Positions 15,062 to 23,326 of a stretch of DNA of 64,000 nt are shown here, piece by piece; position 1 is the first letter of the stretch, and every line of letters begins with the position of its first letter. Under the pieces are notes generated by a model. The model did not search any database. It was not told the origin of the DNA and saw only the letters and a program-made list of their open reading frames with translations. Where the stretch lies: assembly GCF_018614135.1 (NCBI RefSeq), contig NZ_JAGGOW010000152.1:1-64000 (forward strand). Reading direction: 5' to 3'. The position numbers and the translations under genes were made by a program. This DNA comes from Streptomyces sp. ISL-66 (GTDB lineage: Bacteria > Actinomycetota > Actinomycetes > Streptomycetales > Streptomycetaceae).

Positions 15062-15586
15062 TCAGTACACGAGCTTGTAGGTCACGTCCTTGGGGACCGG
15101 GTCCGGTGCGGTGTCCGTGTAAAGGAGCCGGATCGTCGTGAAGCGCCGGACATCGGGGTGCTCGGGCCAGGCCTGCGGATCGCTCAGGGTCACCGTCACC
15201 GGGTAGGAGCGGAAGCGGCCGGCCGCGCAGTACGGGCGGCAGTCGTTCACCATGTCGGTGCCGGTGGCCGTCGCGGCGGTAGGCCCCCAGGTGTTCCACC
15301 GGAGGCCGACGAGTCGGTTGTTCCCGTCGCCGCAAGCCAGGAGGTACTCCGCGGGGCGCATCTGCGCCTGGGAGGAACAGTCGACGACCACGACCGGGTC
15401 CATTGGATCCGGAGTCAGGGCCGACGACGTACCGGCGGTGCGCGCGGAGGCCGGGAGGGTGGAGACCGGGAGGGCGGAGGCCGGGAGCACGGCGGCCGTC
15501 ATGGCCGCCGCCGCGCACAGCAGGGTGGCCACCCGCACCCTGTGCCCGGATGCGCGTGCGGGGCGTCCACCTGCTGAAACGTTCAC
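15062..15586 (-). CDS. secreted hypothetical protein
   Basis: A 174-residue protein with a signal peptide (hydrophobic stretch about 18-40, Ala-rich) and a mature part holding four cysteines (VVDCSSQ, LLACGDGNN, DCRPYC), likely two disulfides. Segments such as ACGDGNNRLVGLRWNTWG and CRPYCAAGRFRSYPV are of the kind seen in small secreted actinomycete proteins of unknown role. The GTG at 15586 has GGAAGG about 8 bases upstream. The signal region contains an imperfect repeat (ALPVSTLPASA). Confidence 0.75.
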   Translation of the reverse strand: MNVSAGGRPARASGHRVRVATLLCAAAAMTAAVLPASALPVSTLPASARTAGTSSALTPDPMDPVVVVDCSSQAQMRPAEYLLACGDGNNRLVGLRWNTWGPTAATATGTDMVNDCRPYCAAGRFRSYPVTVTLSDPQAWPEHPDVRRFTTIRLLYTDTAPDPVPKDVTYKLVY

Positions 15587-15689
15587 GACAGACCTTCCTC
15601 ACCACTCTGCCCGCCGCCGGCACCGCGGCATTCCCAGCTTCCCCCATGGGTGCGAAGCTCGCACCCGCGGGGGACGCGGGGGAACGGCG

Positions 15690-16883
15690 TCAGCCGTGCA
15701 GCAGGGCGCAGACGAAGTCCTCCTGGACCTCCCGGACCCGCGCGAGCAGGTCGGGGTTGCTGTTGAGGGCCGTCTGCGTGGTGATCGAGAAGGTCAGCGA
15801 GCGCCGGCCGTCCGCCGTGGCCGCCGCCAGCTGGGTGTAGCCGGGCGTGTTGCCGGTGTGGCCGTACACCGTTCCGCAGCGCGTGGTGTACCGGTAGATC
15901 GCCAGGCCCGCCTCGGTGCGACCGGGGCCGGGGGGCTGGGACAGGGCGCCGGGGATGAATCTGAACTGCTCCCGTCGGGTGCGGTCCGAGACGAGGGCAC
16001 CGCCCGCGTAGCCCCGGATGAACGCGGTGAGGTCCTTCGGCGTCGAGACGATGCCCCCGGCCGCCCAGGCCCCCGAGGCACCCACGGCCTCAGTGACGTC
16101 GACGGGCCCGGCCTGCGGATCGATCTGGTAGCCGTGGAGGAAGGGCACGGGCAGCCGGTATCCCTGGGGCAGGCTGGTGGCCTCCAAGCCCAACGGCTCG
16201 TAGACGAGCTCGCGCAGCAGCGCCTCGTACCGGCGCCCGGTGGCCGCTTCGGCCATGAGGGCGATGGCGATGTTGTCGGAGTTGGAGTACTGGTAGCGGC
16301 TGCCCGGCCGGAAGTCGAGGTCCTCGTCGGCGACGAATTCCAGCAGGCGCCGGGAGTCGAAGCGGTGGCGGGGGTCCTCGGAGACGATGTCGATGAACCC
16401 CTGCGAGGTCGAATAGTCGGGCAAGCCGCTGGTGTGGTTGAGCAGTTGACGCAGCGTCACCCCGTGCCAGGCGGCCGGCTGGCCGGGCAGCACCTCACCG
16501 ATCGTGTCGTCCAGGTGGAGCCGGCCGCGGTCGACGAGCCCCAGGGCCACCGCTCCGCTGAAGGCCTTGGCGACACTGGCGATCCGCATGTGGTCGGTCG
16601 CCCTCGGCGGCCGGCCGCTCTCCACGTCGGCCACGCCCGCCCGGTAGACCTCCGTACGGTCCCCGTCGCGCAGGACGGCGATGACTCCGGGGGGCCCGTC
16701 GGGCCTCTCCACCAGCTCCCGCAGCTCCTGGCGGAGGGCGGCACCCGGCGGCGGATTGCGGTCCGCCCCGGCCTGCGCGGGTTGCACGGAGGCGGCGAGC
16801 ACGGCGCCGCACACGGCGGTGGCGGCCGCCAGCCGCAGCGAGGGGCGGATCCGGCCGGCATGGCCGTACGGGCGTCGGGACAC
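15690..16883 (-). CDS. serine hydrolase of the beta-lactamase / D-alanyl-D-alanine carboxypeptidase family
   Basis: A 397-residue secreted penicillin-recognising enzyme. The signal peptide is at about 14-36; the active-site tetrad SVAK is in MRIASVAKAFSGA; the second motif is YSNSDN; the third (KTG equivalent) is HTG in YGHTGNTPGY. The pattern matches the Streptomyces R61 DD-carboxypeptidase class rather than true beta-lactamases. It would trim or bind D-Ala-D-Ala peptides outside the membrane. The start GTG at 16883 follows a GGGAGG site with 7-base spacing that is itself part of a 12-base palindrome (16884-16895). Confidence 0.9.
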   Translation of the reverse strand: MSRRPYGHAGRIRPSLRLAAATAVCGAVLAASVQPAQAGADRNPPPGAALRQELRELVERPDGPPGVIAVLRDGDRTEVYRAGVADVESGRPPRATDHMRIASVAKAFSGAVALGLVDRGRLHLDDTIGEVLPGQPAAWHGVTLRQLLNHTSGLPDYSTSQGFIDIVSEDPRHRFDSRRLLEFVADEDLDFRPGSRYQYSNSDNIAIALMAEAATGRRYEALLRELVYEPLGLEATSLPQGYRLPVPFLHGYQIDPQAGPVDVTEAVGASGAWAAGGIVSTPKDLTAFIRGYAGGALVSDRTRREQFRFIPGALSQPPGPGRTEAGLAIYRYTTRCGTVYGHTGNTPGYTQLAAATADGRRSLTFSITTQTALNSNPDLLARVREVQEDFVCALLHG

Positions 16884-16895
16884 GGAGGTACCTCC
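16884..16895 (-). promoter_or_regulatory. palindrome covering the ribosome binding site of the serine hydrolase gene
   Basis: GGAGGTACCTCC is a perfect 12-base palindrome: the ribosome site GGAGG and its own complement CCTCC lie back to back directly before the GTG. It could pair between transcripts or limit initiation; no more can be said. Confidence 0.4.
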
Positions 16896-16964
16896 CGGGA
16901 AGACGGAGCGCGGTGGCCCACCATGGCAGGAGCCGCACCGGTCCCCACGCCGACGCGGCCGACC

Positions 16965-17702
16965 TCAGGTCGGCTTGCGCCATACGGAGATGTGCTTCGC
17001 GGAGTCCTGGGCGAACGGCGCCCCGTCCCAGTCCGCGACGCGACGTTCCAGCTCGAGCCCGGCGATCCGTGCCATCAGGTCGAGCTCTGCCGGCCAGGCG
17101 TACCGGTGCCGGGAGTTGCCGCGACGGTAGCGGCCGTCGTCGTCGCGGGTGAAGTGGTGCGAGACGAGGATCTGCTCGACCAGGTCGAAGGTGTCGAAGC
17201 CGAGATGCTGCTCGGAGACGTCGAACGGCACCGCGACCTGGCCGGGCGGCAGGAACCGCAGCGGCGGCACGCCCAGCTCGATGACGAATCGGCCGCCGGG
17301 CTCCAGATGACGTGCGGCGTTGCGGAAGCACTCGACCTGCTCGTCCTGCGTGAGCAGGTTCGTGATGGTGTTGTAGACGAGGTAGACCAGGGTGAACCCG
17401 CCTGGGACGACGGTGGTTGCCATGTCCCCGATGGTTACCGGGAGCGTCCTCTCGTCGATCTTGCGCCGCAGCACCGCTGCCATGTGCTCGGACAGTTCGA
17501 TGCCCACTACCGGCACGCCGCGTTCCCGGAGCGGGACGCCCACTCGTCCGGTTCCGATGGCGAACTCCAGTGCCCGGCCGTCTCCGGCGAGCTCGGCGAG
17601 GAAGGCGAGAGTCGGTCCGAGAACGGCAGCCGAGGACGTTTCCGTCTCCTCGGCGTCGTAGCGGTCGGCGGTCGCTCGGGTCCACAGTTCACTGCTCGTC
17701 AC
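16965..17702 (-). CDS. class I SAM-dependent methyltransferase
   Basis: A 245-residue methyltransferase. Motif I is degenerate but recognisable (ALEFAIGTGRVGVPL), followed by the acidic motif II VVGIELSEHM and motif III GDMATT; the later VYLVYNTITNLLTQDEQ and ARHLEPGGRFVIEL are typical post-motif regions. The acceptor is unknown and the neighbours (an MFS exporter and a DD-peptidase-like gene) do not define a pathway. The GTG at 17702 (VTSSELWTRATADRYD) is chosen because the conserved region begins there; no good ribosome site is visible. The same frame stays open upstream to 18551 only as a shadow of the MFS gene. Confidence 0.85.
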   Translation of the reverse strand: MTSSELWTRATADRYDAEETETSSAAVLGPTLAFLAELAGDGRALEFAIGTGRVGVPLRERGVPVVGIELSEHMAAVLRRKIDERTLPVTIGDMATTVVPGGFTLVYLVYNTITNLLTQDEQVECFRNAARHLEPGGRFVIELGVPPLRFLPPGQVAVPFDVSEQHLGFDTFDLVEQILVSHHFTRDDDGRYRRGNSRHRYAWPAELDLMARIAGLELERRVADWDGAPFAQDSAKHISVWRKPT

Positions 17703-17791
17703 GGACGGCCACTTTGCCGGGTGCCGAGGGGCGCTGTCGAGGTATTTACGTTCTCCAGGACCTGGCCGGTCCGTTGGGAGGGCGGCGGAGC

Positions 17792-18991
17792 TCAGGTCCC
17801 CGGGGTGGTCCGCACTGCTGGACGCCGGACCAGGTAGAGGGCCGCCGACAGGACGAGCACCGCCATGACCGCGATGAACACCAGCCCCGCACCCTCCAGC
17901 CCGAGCGGACCCACCAGCACCCCCACCCCGATCACCGGCACCGAGATGCCCGCGTACGCCACCACGAACAGCATGGAGATCACGGCCGCCCGCCGGTCCG
18001 CGGGAGACGCCGCGGCCACCGCACTCAGCGCCCCGCGGAACGTCAGCCCCTGCCCGACTCCGCCGATCAGGGCGCTCAGCACCACCAGCGGCAGCAGCTC
18101 CCACCACAGCGCCCCGGCGAGCAGCGCCAGCCCGGCGAGCAGCCCGGCACACCCCAGGGGCAACGAGCGACCCACCCCGACCCGGCCGACGGCCAGCTGC
18201 CCCGCGGTCGAGGCGAAGAAGGCCAGCGCGACCACCAGCCCGGTCACGGCATGGTTGTGCACGTCCAGGGACTGCGCGAGGAACGCCGGGCTGACGGACG
18301 TGAACACCCCGAACAGCGCGAACCCCGCGAACGAGGCGATCGCCGCCGGCCCGAACACCGTCCGCACCTGCGGGGGCAGGGCGGCGCGCTGCGGCCGTAC
18401 GGTGCTCAGCGGACGCCGCTCCCGCACCGTCTCCGGAAGCCACAGCAGGACGGCGGCCGAGCCGGCCAGCAGCGCGAGGTGCACGGCGAACGGCAGGTAG
18501 AGCGGCCAGGAGGCGTACTGCGCGAGCACTCCCGCGAGCAGCGGACCACAACCCAGCCCGCCCATGGTGGAGGCCGTCGCGACGAACGTGGCCCGCGAGG
18601 CGCCGCCGTCAGGGGCCAGCTCCATCACGTACGCCGTGGCGGCCCCGGTGAACAGGCCGGCGGACAGACCCGACAGCAGCCGCCCCGCGTACAGCCAGGG
18701 CATCCCGTCGGCGCACAGGAAGCAGACGGCGCTCAGCGCCGCGAAACCCAGCCCCGCCAGCAGCACGGGTCGCCGGCCCACGGCGTCCGAGGCATTGCCC
18801 GCGAGCAGCAGTACGCCGATGACGCCGAAGGCGTACACGGCGTACACCACGGTCACGATCAGCTCGGAGAAGCCGAACTTCTCCTGGTAGAGGCCGTAGA
18901 GCGGGGTCGGCAGCGTGGTGCCGACCATGCACACGGCGAACACCGCCCCGCTGAGCAAACACTGGCGCCACCCTCGGCGATCACCGTCCAT
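17792..18991 (-). CDS. MFS transporter (drug/metabolite exporter type)
   Basis: A 399-residue integral membrane protein with about 12 hydrophobic segments. The loop after TM2, NASDAVGRRPVLLAG, is the MFS motif A (GxxxDxxGRRP type). Transmembrane segments include LLSGAVFAVCMVGTTLPTP and LIVTVVYAVYAFGVIGVLLL. Such transporters exchange small molecules against protons; the substrate is not predictable. The ATG at 18991 (MDGDRRGWRQ) places a short cytoplasmic start before TM1. The methyltransferase gene lies 89 bases downstream on the same strand, so co-transcription is possible. Confidence 0.88.
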   Translation of the reverse strand: MDGDRRGWRQCLLSGAVFAVCMVGTTLPTPLYGLYQEKFGFSELIVTVVYAVYAFGVIGVLLLAGNASDAVGRRPVLLAGLGFAALSAVCFLCADGMPWLYAGRLLSGLSAGLFTGAATAYVMELAPDGGASRATFVATASTMGGLGCGPLLAGVLAQYASWPLYLPFAVHLALLAGSAAVLLWLPETVRERRPLSTVRPQRAALPPQVRTVFGPAAIASFAGFALFGVFTSVSPAFLAQSLDVHNHAVTGLVVALAFFASTAGQLAVGRVGVGRSLPLGCAGLLAGLALLAGALWWELLPLVVLSALIGGVGQGLTFRGALSAVAAASPADRRAAVISMLFVVAYAGISVPVIGVGVLVGPLGLEGAGLVFIAVMAVLVLSAALYLVRRPAVRTTPGT

Positions 18992-19111
18992 GCCGCCGAC
19001 GGTAACCCGCGAGCCGCCCCGGACCCGGCCCGATGTGCGCGGCGCGCCCGCCGCCACTCCTCCGGGCCCGCGGGCGCGCTGGGGACAGTACGACCGAGCC
19101 CCTGGGCCGCG

Positions 19112-19324
19112 TCAGCCGCGGCCCCGCTTCTGCTCCCGAGCGGCCTTCCCGTCCTTCGCCGTTCGGCGCTGCGCGCCGGTGTTGGGCGTCAGGGCATCGC
19201 CTGCTTCACCGTCCTGACCTGTGGGAATCACGGCTTCCTCGGCCTCCTTCCGAGCTTCCGGGTCCCCACTTTCACCTGGAGCCTGCGACGGCGTGGTGGT
19301 ACGAGGGTGCTTGTCCTTGCTCAC
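19112..19324 (-). CDS. small hydrophilic hypothetical protein
   Basis: A 70-residue frame, VSKDKHPRTTTPSQAPGESG at the start, Glu/Ala/Lys-rich in the middle and basic at the end; probably unstructured. It uses a GTG start with no strong ribosome site, and a heptanucleotide repeat begins 11 bases upstream. Third codon positions are GC-rich, which is the main support. No function is proposed. Confidence 0.45.
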   Translation of the reverse strand: MSKDKHPRTTTPSQAPGESGDPEARKEAEEAVIPTGQDGEAGDALTPNTGAQRRTAKDGKAAREQKRGRG

Positions 19325-19334
19325 GGTGCGATCC

Positions 19335-19367
19335 CGTCTCTCGTCTCTCGTCTCTCGTCTCTCGTCT
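19335..19367. repeat. heptanucleotide tandem repeat in front of a small gene
   Basis: The unit CGTCTCT is repeated 4.7 times without error, immediately upstream of the start at 19324. It lies where a leader or -10 region would be expected, so copy-number change could alter expression. Confidence 0.8.
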
Positions 19368-19499
19368 AGCGGTTGCGGTCCGGCCGCCTACCGGGCGTCC
19401 GTCGCGGCCGCAAGCTCCCGCTTTGGGGGCGCCTGCCCCACCGTCGGGGCCGTATGCGCGCATCACCAATGCCCCCGGTCGTTCGTCCCGAGTGCGCGG

Positions 19500-19523
19500 G
19501 TTGTCGCGCGTAGGCTCGGGTAG
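19500..19523 (+). promoter_or_regulatory. SigB-like promoter upstream of small gene and STAS gene
   Basis: GTTG at 19500-19503, a 14-base spacer and GGGTAG at 19518-19523, about 140 bases before the start at 19666. This is one of the better matches in the window to GNNT-N14/16-GGGTA. Apart from the heptamer repeat and this element, nothing is recognised in the 340-base gap 19325-19665. Confidence 0.45.
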
Positions 19524-19665
19524 CCGCTCGATGACCGGGCCTCCTTCACGCGGGGCCGCCCGCCCCAGCGGCCGCCGCCCACAGGGCTCGCACGATGCTC
19601 GAACGTGTGATCGATGCACCGGGTCGGACCCATGTCACTCTCGTACGTACTGAAGGGAAACGACG

Positions 19666-19887
19666 ATGCAGAGCGACTCACCCTCCATGGCCGATGCCGA
19701 GACGACCCTGGGGAACATCAGGCGAGCGGAGGTCTCACTGAACTCGAACACCTTCCCCGGCGACGTATCCGACCGAGCCCGCGCAGCCCTCGACGCCGCC
19801 CGGCAGGCCCTGAACGACGGTGACCGCACCAAGGCCCTGGCCGCATCCACCCTCGCGATCGAGCTTCTCGCGGAGGCCCTGCACTGA
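19666..19887 (+). CDS. small conserved-type hypothetical protein, helical
   Basis: A 73-residue acidic protein, MQSDSPSMADAETTLGNIRR at the start, followed by two predicted amphipathic helices (DRARAALDAARQALNDGDRTKALAASTLAIELLAEALH) reminiscent of TPR-like or coiled-coil segments. AAGGG lies about 9 bases before the ATG. It precedes the STAS gene by 26 bases on the same strand and probably forms an operon with it, so a link to partner-switching stress control is possible. I do not recognise the family. Confidence 0.7.
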   Translation: MQSDSPSMADAETTLGNIRRAEVSLNSNTFPGDVSDRARAALDAARQALNDGDRTKALAASTLAIELLAEALH

Positions 19888-19913
19888 AGGGCTGGACGAG
19901 GGGGTAGAAAGAA

Positions 19914-20444
19914 ATGGGTGTAAGACACAGGCCTGGCGAGGTGAGACACGCCATGGAAACCGACTGCTTCCACATCGCGATCAGACGGCACGGCCCGACG
20001 CTCCACGTCCGCCCCTCCGGTGAAATGGACCTCGACGCCAAACCCGCCTTCACCCATGTTCACGACGCCCTGAACGCGAAGATCGCGGCGGTGGTCTGCG
20101 ACATGCAGCACGTCCCCTTCGTGGACGTCACCGGGCTCAACTGCCTGCTCATCCTCGCCGCCCACGCACGCGCCCGCCACATCGTCCTGTTCGTCTACAA
20201 CTGGCGCCCACAACCCCAACACCTTCTCGAACTCCTCGACACCCTCGATCGGGAAGCAACCAGCGCCCGCGGAACCCCTCCGAGCGCGGCCCGCGCCCTG
20301 CATGCCGCACTTCATGAGCCCCCGGCCGCCCCCCGCGCCTGCGGAACCGACCGGCAACCGGAACAACCCGCCTACCCGACGGGGCGCGGCACTGCCCCCC
20401 ATCGCGGGCCGGCCCTAGCGACCCACGCGGCCGCACGGTATTGA
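19914..20444 (+). CDS. STAS-domain protein (anti-anti-sigma factor-like)
   Basis: A 176-residue protein. The STAS domain (about 15-110) has GEMDLDAKPAFTHV, a beta strand AAVVCDMQHVPFVDVTGLNCLL with the usual DVTGL loop (the phosphorylatable Ser/Thr position is the Thr), and a Pro/Ala-rich C-terminal tail of about 60 residues. Such proteins bind anti-sigma kinases of the RsbW/SpoIIAB type and free sigma factors. No kinase gene is adjacent. Two starts are possible: ATG 19914 with AGGGGG upstream, or ATG 19953 (METDCFHIAI) with GAGGTG 9 bases upstream; the second starts exactly at the domain. Confidence 0.85.
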   Translation: MGVRHRPGEVRHAMETDCFHIAIRRHGPTLHVRPSGEMDLDAKPAFTHVHDALNAKIAAVVCDMQHVPFVDVTGLNCLLILAAHARARHIVLFVYNWRPQPQHLLELLDTLDREATSARGTPPSAARALHAALHEPPAAPRACGTDRQPEQPAYPTGRGTAPHRGPALATHAAARY

Positions 20445-20569
20445 TCCCCGGGCGATCGGGGAGAGTCGATCGTGGTCGTCGCAGGGGTGCGGCAGCGCCC
20501 ATGAGCGGGGCCGGCCAGGGGGCGCGTCCTCCCACCACTGGGACGCGGGACGCGCAGGGCCGACACGGC

Positions 20570-21670
20570 TCAGGACAGCGCGCTCCCGTACAGGTCACGG
20601 TGCGCGGCCGCCAGTTCGCTCCGCTCCCGCGTACGGTGCTGCGCGGTGGCCCGGGGCGCCGGCCTCTCCTCGTAGGCCGTCCGTACCGCCTCGCGCAGCG
20701 ACTCCTCGTCGAGGCCCCCGCGCTGCGTGTGCCCGTACGTCAGGCAGGGGCGCTGCTGGGCGTAGAAGCCGCAGTCCGGGGCCGCGACGGCGGTGCCGAG
20801 GTCGTGGCAGGCCTCGAGCCATCCGGAGTGGGTGCCGAACAGGTAGGGAAGCACCGACAGGTCCAGCGACGACAGGTAGTCCCACAGCCGGTCGTCGTCG
20901 TAGGAGTCGTGGACGGTGAGCGTGAGGCGGCCCCGGCCTTCGAGTTCCTCCAGCTCTTGGAGGAGTTGCGGGGCATGGGCCGGGGCGGCGGGATCGGCCA
21001 CTTCGCGGTGGATGTTCACCTGGAGTTCGGCGTCCGGAAGGTCGCGCACCGCGTCGGCGAGCACCTGTACGACGGGCAGGACGGACATGTTGGCACGCAG
21101 GCTCTTGGCGTGGACCCCGACGCGGAACCGGTCACGGGGCGGCCTGGGACGGCCCAGTCGTTGCAGTTCGACCACGTGCGGATGGGGCAGCACGGTCGCT
21201 GTCCGGTTCCACCGGTCGCGAATGCTCTGGGCGGCGCCGGGGGTGAGGGTGATGAGCTGGTCGGCCGCGGGGATGACGACGTTCAGAGCGGCGTCGTGCG
21301 CCGCGGGGTCCCGCTGACGGGGATTGCGCAGCTGGTGCACGGTATGGACGAGGGGTTTGCCGTGGCGTCCGAGAGCATCGACGAGCGCGGACAGCTGGTC
21401 GGGGCTCTGGGCGTCGAAACCGAAGTGCAGGTGGAAGACGTCGAAGTCCTCGTGGTGGGCGTTGACCCAGTCGGGGTCCAGCATCACCGGGGGCCACCAC
21501 CGCCGCGAGGTACGGGGCGCGCCGTTGGGGCGGGGGTCCTTCAGCCGTCGTACGCCGTCGGGGTCAGTCGCGGAGCAGTGCCTCACGTACACGTGGCCGG
21601 AGGGCACGGAGGCGACCCGGATTTCATCCCGGGAGCGGGAGTGCGGCGGCGGCGACAGCTGTTCGGGCAC
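20570..21670 (-). CDS. glycosyltransferase (GT-B, family 1/4-like)
   Basis: A 366-residue protein with a two-domain GT-B look. The N-terminal part has FDVFHLHFGFDAQSPDQLSAL and GKPLVHTVHQLRNP, and the C-terminal donor-binding part has VGVHAKSLRANMSVLP, LTLTVHDSYDDDRLWDYLSSLDLSVLPYLFGTHSGWLEACHDLG, which is the E-x7-E-type region near the nucleotide sugar. No membrane segment is seen. Donor and acceptor are unknown; synthesis of a surface or storage glycan is plausible. The GTG at 21670 has GAAGGAG 8 bases upstream. It lies 168 bases downstream of the decarboxylase gene on the same strand. Confidence 0.8.
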   Translation of the reverse strand: MPEQLSPPPHSRSRDEIRVASVPSGHVYVRHCSATDPDGVRRLKDPRPNGAPRTSRRWWPPVMLDPDWVNAHHEDFDVFHLHFGFDAQSPDQLSALVDALGRHGKPLVHTVHQLRNPRQRDPAAHDAALNVVIPAADQLITLTPGAAQSIRDRWNRTATVLPHPHVVELQRLGRPRPPRDRFRVGVHAKSLRANMSVLPVVQVLADAVRDLPDAELQVNIHREVADPAAPAHAPQLLQELEELEGRGRLTLTVHDSYDDDRLWDYLSSLDLSVLPYLFGTHSGWLEACHDLGTAVAAPDCGFYAQQRPCLTYGHTQRGGLDEESLREAVRTAYEERPAPRATAQHRTRERSELAAAHRDLYGSALS

Positions 21671-21754
21671 GGTCTGCTCCTTCGACGGAGGGGCGGCGTC
21701 CCGCAGAGGTACGGTCCGCCCGTCCGTCCAGTCTGTGAAGCACGGCCCGGATAC

Positions 21755-21802
21755 GCACGCGGAGTACCGAGAACCCGAGCACGCGGAGTACCGGGAACCC
21801 CA
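21755..21802. repeat. 24-bp direct tandem repeat upstream of the glycosyltransferase
   Basis: Two adjacent 24-base copies (21755-21778, 21779-21802) with two mismatches, in the intergenic region between the decarboxylase stop and the glycosyltransferase start. It could be paired regulator half-sites or a simple duplication. Confidence 0.6.
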
Positions 21803-21838
21803 CCCCGTACCGGCTGCCGAACGCGGTTGCGCGCGCCG

Positions 21839-23305
21839 TCAGGTTTCGCGGAGCACACGGACGCTCTTGACCTCCGTGTCGACCGCGTCCGGAACGACCA
21901 TGCCCGACTCCACCCCGGACCGCAGATAGCGCAGGACGTCGCCGTTGAGTCGCTCCCCCGGGACCGCCACCGGGATCCCCGGCGGATAGGGGGTCAGCAT
22001 CTCGGCGGCGACCCGCCCGTCCGCCGATTCCCAAGGAACCTGTTCCGTCGGGCCGAAGAAGGCGTCGCGGGGCAGCACCGCCTGGTCCAGCCGCAGTTCG
22101 GACGGCGAGGGGACCTCGACGGGCTGGCCCGACCGCAGCTCGGAGACATGGGCGTGCAGGTCGGTCAGGGCCGTCAGCAGGACCTCGGCGGTGCTCTCGT
22201 CGTCCGCGTGCGTGAACTGGGCGCTGATGCGGCGGTGGTCGGCGATGTGGAGGTTGATCCGGTGGTTGCGGCGCAGCCAGTCGGCCGCCCGGTATCCGGT
22301 GGTGTCCCACGCACTGATGTCGATGATGATCTGCAGGGGGTCCATGTCCGCCGCCCGGCCGGGCCCGCAGAAATCGTCCCGGCCGTGCACCCGAATGCCG
22401 TCGATGCGGGAGATCCGGCCGCGGACCTGCTCGGCGAGGGCGAGCGCGTCGTCGTAGAGGACCTTGCCGTGTTCGACCATCTGCCGGCGCCACCCGTCCA
22501 GGGCCGCGTACACGAGTACGGAGGGGCTGGTGGTGCCGAGCAGGTCTTCACGGCTCTTGAGGACCTCGGCTTTGACCAGGTCTCCCTGGAGGTGGAAGAC
22601 GGAACTCTGTTCCAGGCCGGAGCCCATCTTGTGCACGGAGGTGACGCACACGTCGGCGCCGGCGTCCATGGCCCAGGCGGGAAGGTCGGCGTGGAAGGGC
22701 AGGTGGGCGCCCCATGCCTCGTCCACGATCAGGGGCTTGCCGCGCCGGTGGCAGACATCGGCGATGGCGGCGAGGTCCGAGCACGTGCCGTAGGGCGTGG
22801 GGGTGGTCACCAGGGCGCCGCGGGCGTCGGGATGCTCGGCGAAAGCGGCCTCGAAGGCCTCGGCGGACGGCGGGTGCGCCAAGTGGTGTCGGGCGTCCCA
22901 CTGGGGGTCCACCCAGACGGGCCGGATTCCCGAAAGGACCAGGCCCGACACCACCGATTTGTGGGCGTCCCGTCCGACCAGCAGCTTCTCGTGGGGTCCG
23001 GTGACGGACAGCATGGCCGACTTCACCGACAGGGAACTGCCGCAGGTGGAGAAGAAGGCGTGCTCCGCTCCGACGGCGTCGGCCATCAGGGCTTGAGCCT
23101 CCTCCACGACGCCGTGGGAGGACGTACGGTCGTCCAGGCCGCTGGTGGCGAGTACGTCCGACCGGAACACCGCTTCGCCGAGCACCGCCCGCACCCTCGG
23201 GTCGGTGCCGCGACCCTGCTTGTGTCCGGGGGGTGTGAAGGGGGTCTGGCCGGTTTCGTGGTAGGCGGCGAGGGCCGCGAGTACGGGTGCCTTCGACTGG
23301 TCCAT
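21839..23305 (-). CDS. PLP-dependent Orn/Lys/Arg-type amino acid decarboxylase
   Basis: A 488-residue fold-type I PLP enzyme of the short, Gram-positive SpeA/Cad-like class without the N-terminal wing domain. Landmarks in order: TPPGHKQGRG (about 24-33), HAFFSTCGSSLSVKSAML with the cofactor phosphate loop, DEAWGAH (about 195-201), and the Schiff-base Lys226 in SVHKMGSG. The C-terminal decarboxylase domain ends LRYLRSGVESGMVVPDA. It would turn lysine, ornithine or arginine into cadaverine, putrescine or agmatine; which one cannot be told. It follows the M20 amidohydrolase gene by 21 bases, so the two probably form an operon. Confidence 0.9.
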   Translation of the reverse strand: MDQSKAPVLAALAAYHETGQTPFTPPGHKQGRGTDPRVRAVLGEAVFRSDVLATSGLDDRTSSHGVVEEAQALMADAVGAEHAFFSTCGSSLSVKSAMLSVTGPHEKLLVGRDAHKSVVSGLVLSGIRPVWVDPQWDARHHLAHPPSAEAFEAAFAEHPDARGALVTTPTPYGTCSDLAAIADVCHRRGKPLIVDEAWGAHLPFHADLPAWAMDAGADVCVTSVHKMGSGLEQSSVFHLQGDLVKAEVLKSREDLLGTTSPSVLVYAALDGWRRQMVEHGKVLYDDALALAEQVRGRISRIDGIRVHGRDDFCGPGRAADMDPLQIIIDISAWDTTGYRAADWLRRNHRINLHIADHRRISAQFTHADDESTAEVLLTALTDLHAHVSELRSGQPVEVPSPSELRLDQAVLPRDAFFGPTEQVPWESADGRVAAEMLTPYPPGIPVAVPGERLNGDVLRYLRSGVESGMVVPDAVDTEVKSVRVLRET

Positions 23306-23326
23306 AACGCGGCGCTTGCCCGCCCG

